64,000 nucleotides of DNA from Talinum fruticosum (lineage: Eukaryota > Streptophyta > Magnoliopsida > Caryophyllales > Talinaceae): NCBI GenBank assembly GCA_021018815.1, contig JAITYX010000160.1, positions 124,001 through 188,000 on the forward strand, written 5' to 3'. The translations under genes and the position numbers were made by a program. Every line of letters begins with the position of its first letter. Position 1 is the first letter of the stretch. The notes beneath the pieces were generated by a model. That model did not search any database. It was not told where the DNA came from and was given only the letters and a program-made list of their open reading frames with translations. This document shows, piece by piece, positions 43,066 to 52,278 of the stretch.

Positions 43066-43816
43066 CATCCTAACTTAGAGAAGGGGGTAGCATGATCTAA
43101 GCCTTTGATCTTGTTTTAGACTTAGATTATGATATTGTCATTGAGCATTACAAATATCTTGTAATCGGTTATGTACAAACCAACTTTGAATGTGAATGAA
43201 AACCGAGCTTGCAATGCTCTTTACCCTTTTGAATTCTCAAATGCTTTATCCAAGTGTGGCACACTTGGTGGTGTTCTTTTGAGTCCTTAAACTTTTCTAG
43301 TGGTGTGTCCGTATCTAGCTAGGTTTTTGGTGCCCCAAGACATTGAAGGTGGTGTATCTCGTATCCTTGGGGGTTTTGGCTCTACCTGGTTACTTGACTT
43401 TCTACTCTAACATCTCTCAAGCCTCCCAATTCCAGCACTCCAACTTTTACCCATCTTCTCCTAACCGAGTTGAATCATCCCCCCCAAAATTTCAGCTCAA
43501 TCCAAGTTTCCATCTAACCCCCTCCTTCAAAACCACCGAGAGAACATCATCCTGGACTCCTGCACCCGCGGGACAGTCTTTTTGCTGCTAGTTCAAGGTG
43601 ATCCTAAGCTCGACTAATTCCTCTCTTTTACCATATCATCCTAACCTCGCCATGAGTTCCCCACTCAAATATCTCATCCAAATTCCACCGGGAACACTCT
43701 CATCACCCCTTTTCCCCAAGACCGCGGGAAGGAGGCACCATTCTACCCAGGTGACTTTCTTTGTGCCTTGATCTTTTCCGTTACCCTCTTTTACCACTTA
43801 CTCCAGCTATACATCA
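43066..43816 (+). repeat. LTR-B4-type LTR, 3' part
   Basis: It starts within the LTR (CATCCTAACTTAGAGAAGGG), matches 57552-58298 and ends CTATACATCA. It is followed by ATAGC, the target duplication of the B4 insertion. It is the 3' LTR of a second copy of B4 whose body is not in the window. Confidence 0.85.
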
Positions 43817-44302
43817 ATAGCTCCAATCACCCCTACCTTACTCCAAAAGACCAACTTCCACAAGTGAAAAGCAGAAACCCAATCCATCAAACGACACATG
43901 CCCAAGGAAGATCTCTTTGTTGAAGGTAGTTTCCCTCCTTTGCCCATCCCCAAACAGCCCACACGCCAACCCCTCAAAGCCTTGGAGTGAAGAATGTTCA
44001 AACCGCAAGTTAACTTTTTGCTCAAAAAGGTGCAGCAAATTCAGCCCCAAACAAAGTCTTCCCTTGGTTGATTTGAACCCCATTCTTGCCTCCCCCCACC
44101 CCCACTTAAACCTCCTTTACCCAAAGTTCTTGGTCTTGAGCCATGGAGCCCAAAAAATAAATTTATCTCCTGAAATTAGCATCACACAAAGCCATCCTTT
44201 GTTGCTTAGTGAGCAAACACAAGTATTTTATCCTGGAGGTCTTTGTTGTGTCCTTGGGTATGCCACAAATTTGACGACAAATTTTTCCCAACAAGGGAAA
44301 GA
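43817..44302 (+). pseudogene. LTR-E element, 3' interior (upstream copy)
   Basis: Direct repeat of 58299-58775. It carries no enzyme motif; short frames only (for example 43917-44366). It ends in a weakened PPT (AAGGGAAAGA) before the LTR-E start. It follows the B4 target duplication ATAGC. Confidence 0.75.
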
Positions 44303-45317
44303 TGATGGAGATGTGCCCAGAGGTGACAACATACTACAAACCCACATCCATCCTAGACAAGAATGAGTTGTGCAAGACCCATTTTGAGCCTTATTTTAAG
44401 CGCTAGAATGTTTCAACCCTGCCCGGTATTTCAAAGGCTGAATGTTTTAGCCAATTAGTCACTCATGTCTTGGAATTTGAACCTTAAACTTTGCATGGGA
44501 CCACCTAAAGATGTCCTCTATCTAGAACAATTATGGGCATCTTGGTATTTGGCGGAGATAAGAAACGAGGAGGAGCTTTGTTAAAGCTGCCTGTTTGCTC
44601 ATCAAGAATGACACGTACACTTTGTTTTGATCATACCTTTTGATCCATAGCTCCAACAGCAACTCATGATATAGGCATGGAAAGCTAACATCGTACGCTT
44701 TTTAACCATACCAAGAACAGCTAAATTGCAGTTGGTAATCTCAAGTTATGAGCATTTGACATTGACTCGAAACCGGAAGTTACTGGACTCGAATGCCGCT
44801 TAAAGGTCAAGTTCAAAAGGGTGTTCGATCAACCTTGGATTAGCTTTTAGTCTCCAATTTTACAAGGGTATTCCTGGACATGTCTATATTAACATCAAGT
44901 TATGGGCATTGTCCTTTAGGCCGGAGATAATAAAGAAAATGGTCCAAGTATCAAACCGAGTATTTCCGTTGACCCAGTCTTACCTATGCTTGATAGTTCC
45001 GGTTATAACTTTTTGCTCACAACTTCAAATTGGTCAAGTCACATATGTTTGGAAAGCTTATTCCCCAAGCTTTCTATGCATATCTTTCATGTTCAAATTG
45101 GAAAAGGGAATAAAAAGTTACAGCCAATCAAAGTGCAACTTGAGGAAGGGAAAACAAATACTTGGCCGGAAATGCTCCAAGATTGAGAATCACATGTTCC
45201 CTAGCTTAAGCCTTTTATTTTGTCCTCTTTTGATCATTCCTTGTGTAATCCCCACCCTTGATAATGTAAGGCTCTAATAGCCATTAGATTGTACATAGCT
45301 ATCCTACTTTGAAGCAC

Positions 45318-45325
45318 TATAAATA
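45318..45325 (+). promoter_or_regulatory. TATA box of LTR-E
   Basis: TATAAATA in GCACTATAAATACTAG, about 100 bases before the stem-loop module, the same spacing as in family A. Conserved near 59793 in the second copy. Confidence 0.65.
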
Positions 45326-45399
45326 CTAGTGGCTTCACCCTTGTAAAAAGAAGCTTATGTTGTTGAATGAAAATCGAGTGAGCTGTGTGCTCTTCACCC

Positions 45400-45549
45400 C
45401 AAATTCTTGTACGCTTATCTTGGCTTTGGCAAGCTGAGTGGTGATCTTGCAAGTCCATTGTGAGTGTGAGTGGTGTTTCTTCTCTCATTCTTGCTTTGGT
45501 GCCCTAAAGCCAGATTAGGTGGTGTTTCTTCTCCTAATCCGAGTTTTAG
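45400..45549 (+). other. LTR stem-loop module (family E)
   Basis: H2: CCATTGTGAGTGTGAG (45455-45470) pairs with CTCATTCTTGCTTTGG (45484-45499) around TGGTGTTTCTTCT. H3: CTAAAGCCAGATTAGG (45504-45519) pairs with CCTAATCCGAGTTTTAG (45533-45549) around the same loop. The loop starts TGGTGTTTCT as in family A while the stems are unrelated. Confidence 0.72.
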
Positions 45550-45969
45550 CTCTATCCAGTTACTCAATTTATGAATCCCTTATCTCCCAAACCCTTGACC
45601 TTCTACACTTCAAATTTTACCCAACTATTACTCAATGCATTGAGTTGTTCGCCCCCAAATTGCAGCTCAATCCAAGACCTATCACGTCCCCTACACCCGA
45701 AAGAATGAGGGAGTATCATCCTGGAATTCTGGGTGCATTGAGCTGACTGTTTGCCTTCGATTGAGGGTGTTCCAGACTTCGATTGATTCCCTCTTTTTAT
45801 CACACCTTCCGCATCCCCTAAAGCCTTCCCCCTTAAAAATTAACCTAAAACTCTACTGAAATAATCCCCATTCATCCATTTCCCTAGACCATTCTGCCCG
45901 GTGTGTGTCTTTATGCGTTAACCATTCTTTGCCCTCTTTTCCCTCTAGTTTAGAGAGATGCATCATATT

Positions 45970-45982
45970 TGGTATTAGAGCC
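45970..45982 (+). other. Primer-binding site of element E
   Basis: TGGTATTAGAGCC, one C-to-T change from the initiator-Met consensus, 4 bases after the LTR end. Confidence 0.8.
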
Positions 45983-46568
45983 TATGGCTACCATCCCTAA
46001 ATATGCCACAAAAAATCCGCACACTTTCTGCCCATAAAATCCACAAAAAAAAAAACCCACACCATTCTGTCCACAAAAACCGGTTATCATGCCATCTCAA
46101 AGGGAGAAGAAACGTTTGCTTAAATTGAAGCACATGCTTCATATTCATGAGTCTGAGTGGAAGAAATAGGAGTTGGAATTGCATGCTTTCAAATTGGCAA
46201 TGGAATTGCACAAGGTTCAACCCTTGAGGCCAAAAGAGGAAAGGCATTGTCAAAGAGATGTTGAGCCCAACTTTGATTTTCTCCTAAGTTTGATGAGTAT
46301 GATGAAGGTGTATTGGAGGATATTTGCCAACCAACGAAGGAGTTTGATTTGCCTCCTAAGTTCATCCTTGTTTAGTCACCTCCTAGTTCATCCTTGATTA
46401 GTCACTTTTGGCTTTGAGAAGTATTGTTGAGATGAGGAATGTTGCCATGATTGTGAGTGTTTTCTTTGTCTTTTGGGAATTGCCCTTGTTATTTGAAAAG
46501 ATAATAGCCCATGATGGGTTTACTGCATCTTATTCCTTCCCCAAATATGACCACAAAATGTCCATAGC
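45983..46568 (+). pseudogene. LTR-E element, 5' interior with relic ORF
   Basis: ATG at 46089 (MPSQREKKRLLKLKHMLHIH), stop near 46168, then VEPNFDFLLSLMSMM, matching the acidic domain EIEPNFGLSLEFDE at 52262. Near 46430 it reads EMRNVAMIVSVFFVFWELPL and LFEKIIAHDG, the same decayed PR tail as in the C family. So element E belongs to the same set of non-autonomous, relic-ORF elements. Cut at 46568 by the B4 insertion. Confidence 0.7.
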
Positions 46569-48982
46569 TGATGGAGAGTAAGTGACCAAGGACCAAGGGC
46601 TACTAGCTAAGCTACAACAAGGAGGACTAAGCTTATATGAGGAACAAATATGGACACCAAAGACTTCTATCTTAGTCCATATTGTACAAAATGAGTCCGG
46701 GTATGATGAGCCATGAGTGCTACCGTTTTATGTCAATTGGTACATAAATAAAGTTGATATTTAGAAGTTGAAGTTAATAAGCAAGGGCGGTACAAAAATC
46801 CATCCGAAGGGCCTTAGTTGAAATGAAGTAACAAAGAAGGAAAACTAGAAGAATCTTTGAGCACTACTCATAGTGGTTGGAATCTTGCTTGGTCGACCAA
46901 TGAGGAGATGGCTTCCACAAGGGGAAGAAAGCTCTTGGCCGTGATTTACTATTCAAATCCGGCCACTCATCCTAACTTGGAGAAGGGGGTAGCATGATCT
47001 AGGCCTTTGATCTTGTTTTAGCCTTAGATTGTGATATTGTCATTGAGCATTACAAATATCTTGTAATCGGTTATGTAGAAATCAACTTTGAATGTGAATG
47101 AAAACCGAGCTTGCAATGCTCTTTACCCTTTTGAATTCTGAAATGCTCTATCCCGAGTGTGGCATACTTAGTGGTGCTCTTTTGAGTCCTTAAAATTTTC
47201 TAGTGGTGTGTCCGGATCTAATTAGGTTTTTGGTGCCCCAAGTCATTCAAGGTGGTGTATCTCGTATCCTTGAGGGTTTTTGCTCTACCCGATTACTTGA
47301 CTTTCTATTCACACATCTCTCAATCCTCCAAATTCCAGCACTCCAAATTTTACCCATCTTCTCCTAAACGAGTTGAATCATCCCCCTGATGTGTAGTGGG
47401 AGCGTAAGCAAAGTTGAAGCAAAACCGCATACAATCAAGCTGGCCAGAATAGGACCTGCAGGTGCGGTTCTGGGGAAAAGGGTGAAAGGAGGGGTAAATG
47501 ATGGAGTTTTTGGACGAAATTTGGTGGAGAGTTAGTTAACTGGTTGGGAAAGGTTGTGGTAAAATTTGGGCAGCATCCAAGGTCGGGATCACCTTGAACC
47601 AAAGGCAAACAGAAAGCCTCGCTGGTCGGCTGTCCAGAATGAGGTTCTTTGTTTGTTTTTGGTGCTGGGGATGGAGATCTTCTTGGATTGAGTTGAGATT
47701 TGGAGGGAATGAATGGACTCAACTCGTGTATGATGATGTGGGTGAAATTTGGGAAGGAGATGAGCTGTGGATTGGGAGATATGGGGGTGGAAAGTCGCTG
47801 GATAAATCCTGGGTTCGGCCTGGATACGAAACACCACCAAGCTGAACCGAGGGGCACTTTGCAATCTGGCCGGATACGGAAACACCACCGGGATTGTAAA
47901 GACTCAAAGGACACCACCAAGCTTGCCAAGGCTCGGATACAGCAATGAGAATTTCAAAGGGTTGAGAAATCCATCTCAAAAGGAGCAAAGCTCAAGTTTA
48001 TAAATTCATCAAAGTTGTTTTTACAAGAGCTATGCTAGCTGAATATATAATGCCTCACATTGGCATTTTATAAGCTGAAAACTTAGCTAAAAATTAAAGC
48101 AAAATCAAAACAAAATTAGCCAAGATTCTTTCCCCTCCTCCAAGTTAAGCTAGAGTGAATTCTAGCCAAGTATTGTCAAAATTGGGAACATGTGGTTGTG
48201 GCTTGTTTTCCCCTTTCCCAAGCCTTCTTCAAATCAACTCATCATCCACCATATTGAGTGCCTTCTAGAATGCTCTTCACGTGTGGTTTCATTGGATGCT
48301 TCCTTGAGGCATATTGTATTTATCCTTGGACCGGCCAGAATTAAATACAAGCTTATTTATATGCAAAGACATTTTACTTCACGGTTTGTCATGGCCAAAA
48401 TGCACCTTGCTCTAACATGGAGGATTTTAGGTTTGCTAGCTGATTCTTCTTGGCTCTTCTTCTTGACTCTTAGGTAAATAATTATTTATGAACAATCATA
48501 AAAAGATCACACTCTTGACTTCTCATCCTCCGGGATCAAAAATGATAATAAGAAATTCAAGTGACTTTGGCTGATTTCCATGCATGTTTGATCTCTCTTG
48601 ATGACTTGTCCTCGGTCCATGATCAAGGGCTGTCCACTTTCCATCACCCCCTCCCAAATTTCAGATCAATCCAAGTTTCCACCTGACCCCCTCCTTCAAA
48701 ATCACCGAGAGAACATCATCCTGGACTCCTGCACCCGCGGATAGTCTTTTTGCTGCTAGTTCGAGGTGATCCCAACCTCGACTAATTCCTCTCTTTTTAC
48801 CATATAACCCTAACCTCCCTAAGAGTTCCCCCTTAAATATCTCATCCAAATTCTACCAGGAACACTCCCATCACCTTTTTCCCCAAGACTGCGGAAGAAG
48901 GCACCATTCTACCCGGGTGACTTTCTTTGTGCCTTGATCTTTTCCTCTACCTTCTTTTACCACTTACTCCAGCTATACATCA
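46569..48982 (+). mobile_element. 5' LTR of element B4, split by a solo LTR
   Basis: It starts TGATGGAGAGTAAGTGACC after the target site ATAGC (46564-46568) and ends CTATACATCA at 48982. A solo LTR-A plus TSD (47387-48651) interrupts it; without that the LTR is about 1150 bp, the same as its partner at 57152-58298. Confidence 0.9.
47387..48646 (-). mobile_element. Solo LTR-A with TSD CCCCC, minus orientation
   Basis: It runs from 48646 (TGATGGAAAGTGGAC) to 47387 (CCCACTACACATCA), 1260 bp. Flanks are CCCCC at 47382-47386 and 48647-48651. The host LTR reads GAATCATCCCCC before it and continues CTCCCAAATTTCAG after it. Confidence 0.9.
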
Positions 48983-48986
48983 ACTT

Positions 48987-48998
48987 TGGTATCGGGGC
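48987..48998 (+). other. Primer-binding site of B4
   Basis: TGGTATCGGGGC, a diverged initiator-Met site, 4 bases after the LTR end. Confidence 0.75.
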
Positions 48999-49086
48999 AA
49001 GTTCCGTTCCCTTGGTGGCATTAACGTCCCTTAAACCAAAAACTACAAAAATAGCCAGAAACCCACAAAAATCCTAATCTACAAAC

Positions 49087-50245
49087 ATGAGTGCTAGTAT
49101 TCCCTTGGAAGAAAGGGTTGAAATGCTATTGAAAGAAAATGAGTATCTTCGAAAACAACTTGGGCAGTCCATGAAGGTAAAGTGAGATCAATTGAGGAGC
49201 ACTTCACCTCCTCCTCGGCCCATTCAAAGTTCCAATGAAGGAGATGAAGAAAGCAATCCCTTTGCTTCTTCGGAAGAGTATAGTGAAGGGCGATCAAGAA
49301 GAAGTTTTAGGCACACAAAAACTCATTCTCTTGACATTAAAGTAGAGATCCCGGATTTGAAGGACGTTTGAACTCGGATGAGTTCTTAGATTGGCTAAGA
49401 ACAAGTTGCGAGTATTTGACTATAAGGAGGTGCCCGAAGGGTAGAAGGTAAAGCTTGTTGCTCTCAAGCTTAGAGGTTTTGCCTCAACTTGGTGGGAAAA
49501 TTTGGTGCATAAACGTGTGAGAGAAAGGAAGTCTAAGATTAGAAGTTGGGAGAAAATGAGGTTAAAACTCAAGGCTCGTTTCTTACCCCCAACTTACATC
49601 CAAGATAGTTATTCCCAACTCCATAATCTACAACAAGGGAGTATGAGTGTGGAGGATTACACTCGAGAGTTTGAATGATTACTCATCAAATGTGATATTC
49701 AAGAGAATGAAGACCAAACAATAGTACGGTACGTTGGAGGCTCGGATGCAAGATATGCTCAAGTGATGGAGTTGCAACAATTTTCCACTTTTGATGAGGT
49801 GTGTAACTTGGCACACAAAGTGGAACAACAAAGAAAGCTCTGGTTTGTCAAGAAAGAAGTGCCCAAATCCTTCCCTCAAAAGAGCCAACCCTTTTACAAG
49901 GGGAATTCTCAACCCATCCCACAAAAATCATTAGCTCCACAAAACAACCTACGCCCATTCCAACCCCAAATTTTCCCAAACCTATTCCTAGCCCCAACAA
50001 CCCGAGAAGGTGCTTCAAATGCCACGGTTTAGGGCATATTGCCTCGGAATGTCCAAACTGAAGGGTGGTGACTTTGGTTGAATTTCAAGAGCAACTAATG
50101 GAGGAAAAGGATACCGAAAATGAGCTATACTTGGTAGATGAAGTAAAGGAAGTAGTTGAGGAGGTGGATGAAGGAGAATTGTTGGCATTGAGGAGAGCAT
50201 TGAGCGGATTTAAAGATCCTAAGGAAGAGCAATGTGAGAATATAT
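49087..50245 (+). pseudogene. gag (and PR entry) of B4
   Basis: ATG 49087: MSASIPLEERVEMLLKENEY. Then ESNPFASSEEYSEGRS, a frameshift, GFASTWWENLVHKRVRERKS, SWEKMRLKLKARFLPPTYIQ and GSMSVEEYTR... Stops at 49183, 49676 and 50059 are each CGA-to-TGA type. A CCHC zinc knuckle (CFKCHGLGHIASECPN) lies near 50010-50058. The frame goes on to [20 protein letters not shown] and stops being PR at 50245, where a deletion joins it to RT. Confidence 0.85.
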
Positions 50246-50249
50246 GAGT

Positions 50250-50357
50250 GGAAGATCGCATTCAACACAAAGGGTGGACTATATGAGTGGTTAGTGATGC
50301 CATTCGGCCTATCTAATGCACCAAGCACTTTCATGAGACTTATGAATCAAGTGTTTA
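50250..50357 (+). pseudogene. RT fragment of B4 before the nested element
   Basis: [20 protein letters not shown] and [17 protein letters not shown]. The whole protease and the RT N-terminus are deleted between this and gag. The reading breaks at the target site GTTTA and resumes at 55062 with [10 protein letters not shown]. Confidence 0.88.
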
Positions 50358-50924
50358 TGATGGACATTTCCATACAAGTCAAACGACCAAGAGTCAAGGG
50401 GTTTCTCAAGCTAAAGCATTAAAGGAGTCAAGCTTATTTTTACACCAAAAACTCCTATGCTAGTCCAAAAGTGCAAGCCGAGCCAAGGATGGAAGAGATT
50501 GTTAAAGGCCTTGAGAATTGTCATTCAGAGACAATTAACACATAAATAAATGTTGCCAAACGAGTAAAGCAAGATATGCATCAAAGACGGTCCAAAAATA
50601 CCTAAAGGGTATTTTAGGCACATTTTGCTCATGCTGAATTTTATGGCCGAAAATGTCATGCTTGGTCAAAGAGTCAATGGCCAGACCTTCAAGGCTCAAG
50701 AAGACATTCTAGAAGCCTCCTAGAATATGATGTGTTGGCCAAATGGAAATGAGGCTTGGGAGAGGGAAAACAAACCACATCCACATGTTCCCAATTTTGC
50801 AAATACTTGGCTAGAATTCCTCCTAGCTTAACTTGGAGGAGGGGAAAGAATCTTGTTAGTTTTATTATCTTTTTGCTTTAATTTTCAGCTTTGTTTCAGC
50901 TTTGTAAATGCCAATATGAGGCAT

Positions 50925-50930
50925 TATAAA
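50925..50930 (+). promoter_or_regulatory. TATA box of LTR-C
   Basis: TATAAA in GAGGCATTATAAATTCAGC. The second copy lies at about 54396 in the 3' LTR. Confidence 0.65.
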
Positions 50931-51028
50931 TTCAGCAAGCATAGGATGTAAAAATCAGACTTGATGAATATATGAACTTTGAGCTTTGCTCTTTTGAGAT
51001 GGATTTCTCAACCCCTTGAATTCTCATT

Positions 51029-51163
51029 GCTGTATCCGAGCCTTGGCAAGCTTGGTGGTGTCCTTTGAGTCCTTACAATCCCCGGTGGTGTTTCTGTATC
51101 CGGATAGATTGCAAGGTGCCCCTCGGTTCAGCTTGGTGGTGTTTCTGTATCCAGGCCAGAACC
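51029..51163 (+). other. LTR stem-loop module (family C)
   Basis: H1 CCGAGC/GCTTGG; H2 CCTTACAATCCCCGG (51071-51085) with CCGGATAGATTGCAAGG (51100-51116); H3 GGTTCAGCTTGG (51125-51136) with CCAGGCCAGAACC (51151-51163). Both loops are TGGTGTTTCTGTAT. An intact copy in an element that recently moved, hence the best one to test. Confidence 0.75.
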
Positions 51164-51589
51164 CAGGAACTATCCAGCGACTTTATCATCCCATATCTCC
51201 CAATCCACAAATCCTTTCGTCCCCAAATTTCACCCACACCATCCTACACGGGTTGAGTCCAGTACCACCAAATTTCAGCTCAATCCAAGAAGTATCCCGT
51301 CCTCGGCACCAAAAACAAACAAAGGACCTCATCCTGGACAGCCGCCCAGCGTGACTTTCTGTTTGGCTTTGGTTCAAGGTGATCCCGACCTTGGATGCTT
51401 CCCATATTTTTACCAGCCCTTCCTAACATCCCAAATAACCTTCCCTCCAATTTTTAGCCAAAACCAAGAACATTTGACCCCCTTTCACCCTTTTCTCCAG
51501 ACCCGCACCTGCAGACCCTATTCTGTCCGGTTGCATTTTCTTGGGTTTTTCCTTCTTCTTTTGCTTCCGCTCCCACTACACATCAACTT

Positions 51590-51601
51590 TGGTATCAGAG
51601 C
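51590..51601 (+). other. Primer-binding site
   Basis: TGGTATCAGAGC, perfect, 4 bases after the 5' LTR. Confidence 0.95.
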
Positions 51602-51760
51602 AAGTTCTGATCCTTGGTGGATGATCCTATCCCATAAAACCTAAAAACACAAAAAATAGCCAGCCCCACAAAAAACCAAAAAAGAAACCACAAAAAATTT
51701 TCTGCCCATTTTTATTTTACCATCTTGAGCATCATTGAGGATTCGGTTGTGAGAGCTTAA

Positions 51761-52278
51761 ATGGCTGCTTCTAATTTTGAGTTGGTTAATCTCTTTGTGC
51801 CTAAATTTTATGGCCAACAAGATCGATTTTCTAGTTGGCTTATCAAGGTTGAAGAGGCCTTTGAAAATTTGAGATTAGAAGAGCATGAGAAGGTTGAGAT
51901 TGTTGTGTCTAAGTTGAGGAGTCATGCCCTCACTTGGTGGAAAGAGTACAAGTTGAGAAGGAAGAAGAAAGGCAAAAGAAGGTGAACACATGGAGAAAGT
52001 TGAGAGGAAAATTGTTAAAAAAATTTGGCCCACTTCATTACAAATTTCCTCCCACCAAGAGCAAATCAATCAACAAGGGGAGTCATTCTTCCCTTCCTTC
52101 TAAACCTTCTGCCACTTCTTTTCCTCCACCATCTCCACCACAAAAACAACCCTCTCCACCACGACAAAAATCCAAACCTTCCCACAAAAAGAGCCCCCAC
52201 CGAAGCCTACTGTCCAGCCAACATTTCCCCCACCAAAACCCATGGCCGCTCCTCTTTTTCCTATTCAAAGGAAATTGA
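51761..52278 (+). CDS. Gag-like protein of the young element (with a frame change)
   Basis: ATG 51761 in a good context (TTAAATGGCT): MAASNFELVNLFVPKFYGQQ, DRFSSWLIKVEEAFENLRLE, KLRSHALTWWKEYKLRRKKK, stop TGA at 51983. The homologous continuation VNTWRKLRGKLLKKFGPLHY and a Pro/Lys tail (PSPPRQKSKPSHKKSP) is in another frame ending at 52278. The related copy at 27803-27429 reads through without this shift. So either one base is lost or added in the A-rich AAAGGCAAAAGAAGG, or a programmed frameshift is used. Capsid-type domain; no zinc knuckle. Confidence 0.75.

Larger units (their letters stand above)
44303..45965 (+). repeat. LTR-E, full length (1663 bp)
   Basis: It starts TGATGGAGATGTGCCC and ends GAGATGCATCA, with a PPT-like tract before and a PBS after. 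Because it has interior on both sides it is shared between two tandem E copies. TATAAATA at 45318-45325; TCACATGTTCCC near 45189. Confidence 0.88.
50358..51585 (+). repeat. 5' LTR-C of the young element (1228 bp)
   Basis: Starts TGATGGACATTTCC, ends CCCACTACACATCA. U3 holds CACATAAATAA (50540) and CCACATGTTCCC (50780). The last 600 bases are close to LTR-A, so U5 and module are shared between families while the start differs. Confidence 0.95.

Noticed and set aside
43817..44302. A separate TRIM-like mini-element with a 486 bp interior
   Set aside because: No PBS follows the upstream LTR, and the same block at 58299-58775 is the 3' interior of element E interrupted by B4. It is a tandem-duplication product.
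52025..52260. N-terminal 78 codons of the 555-codon frame as a real protein start
   Set aside because: There is no ATG, and the Gag-like tail is read in another frame over this stretch. Homology to relatives starts only near 52262.
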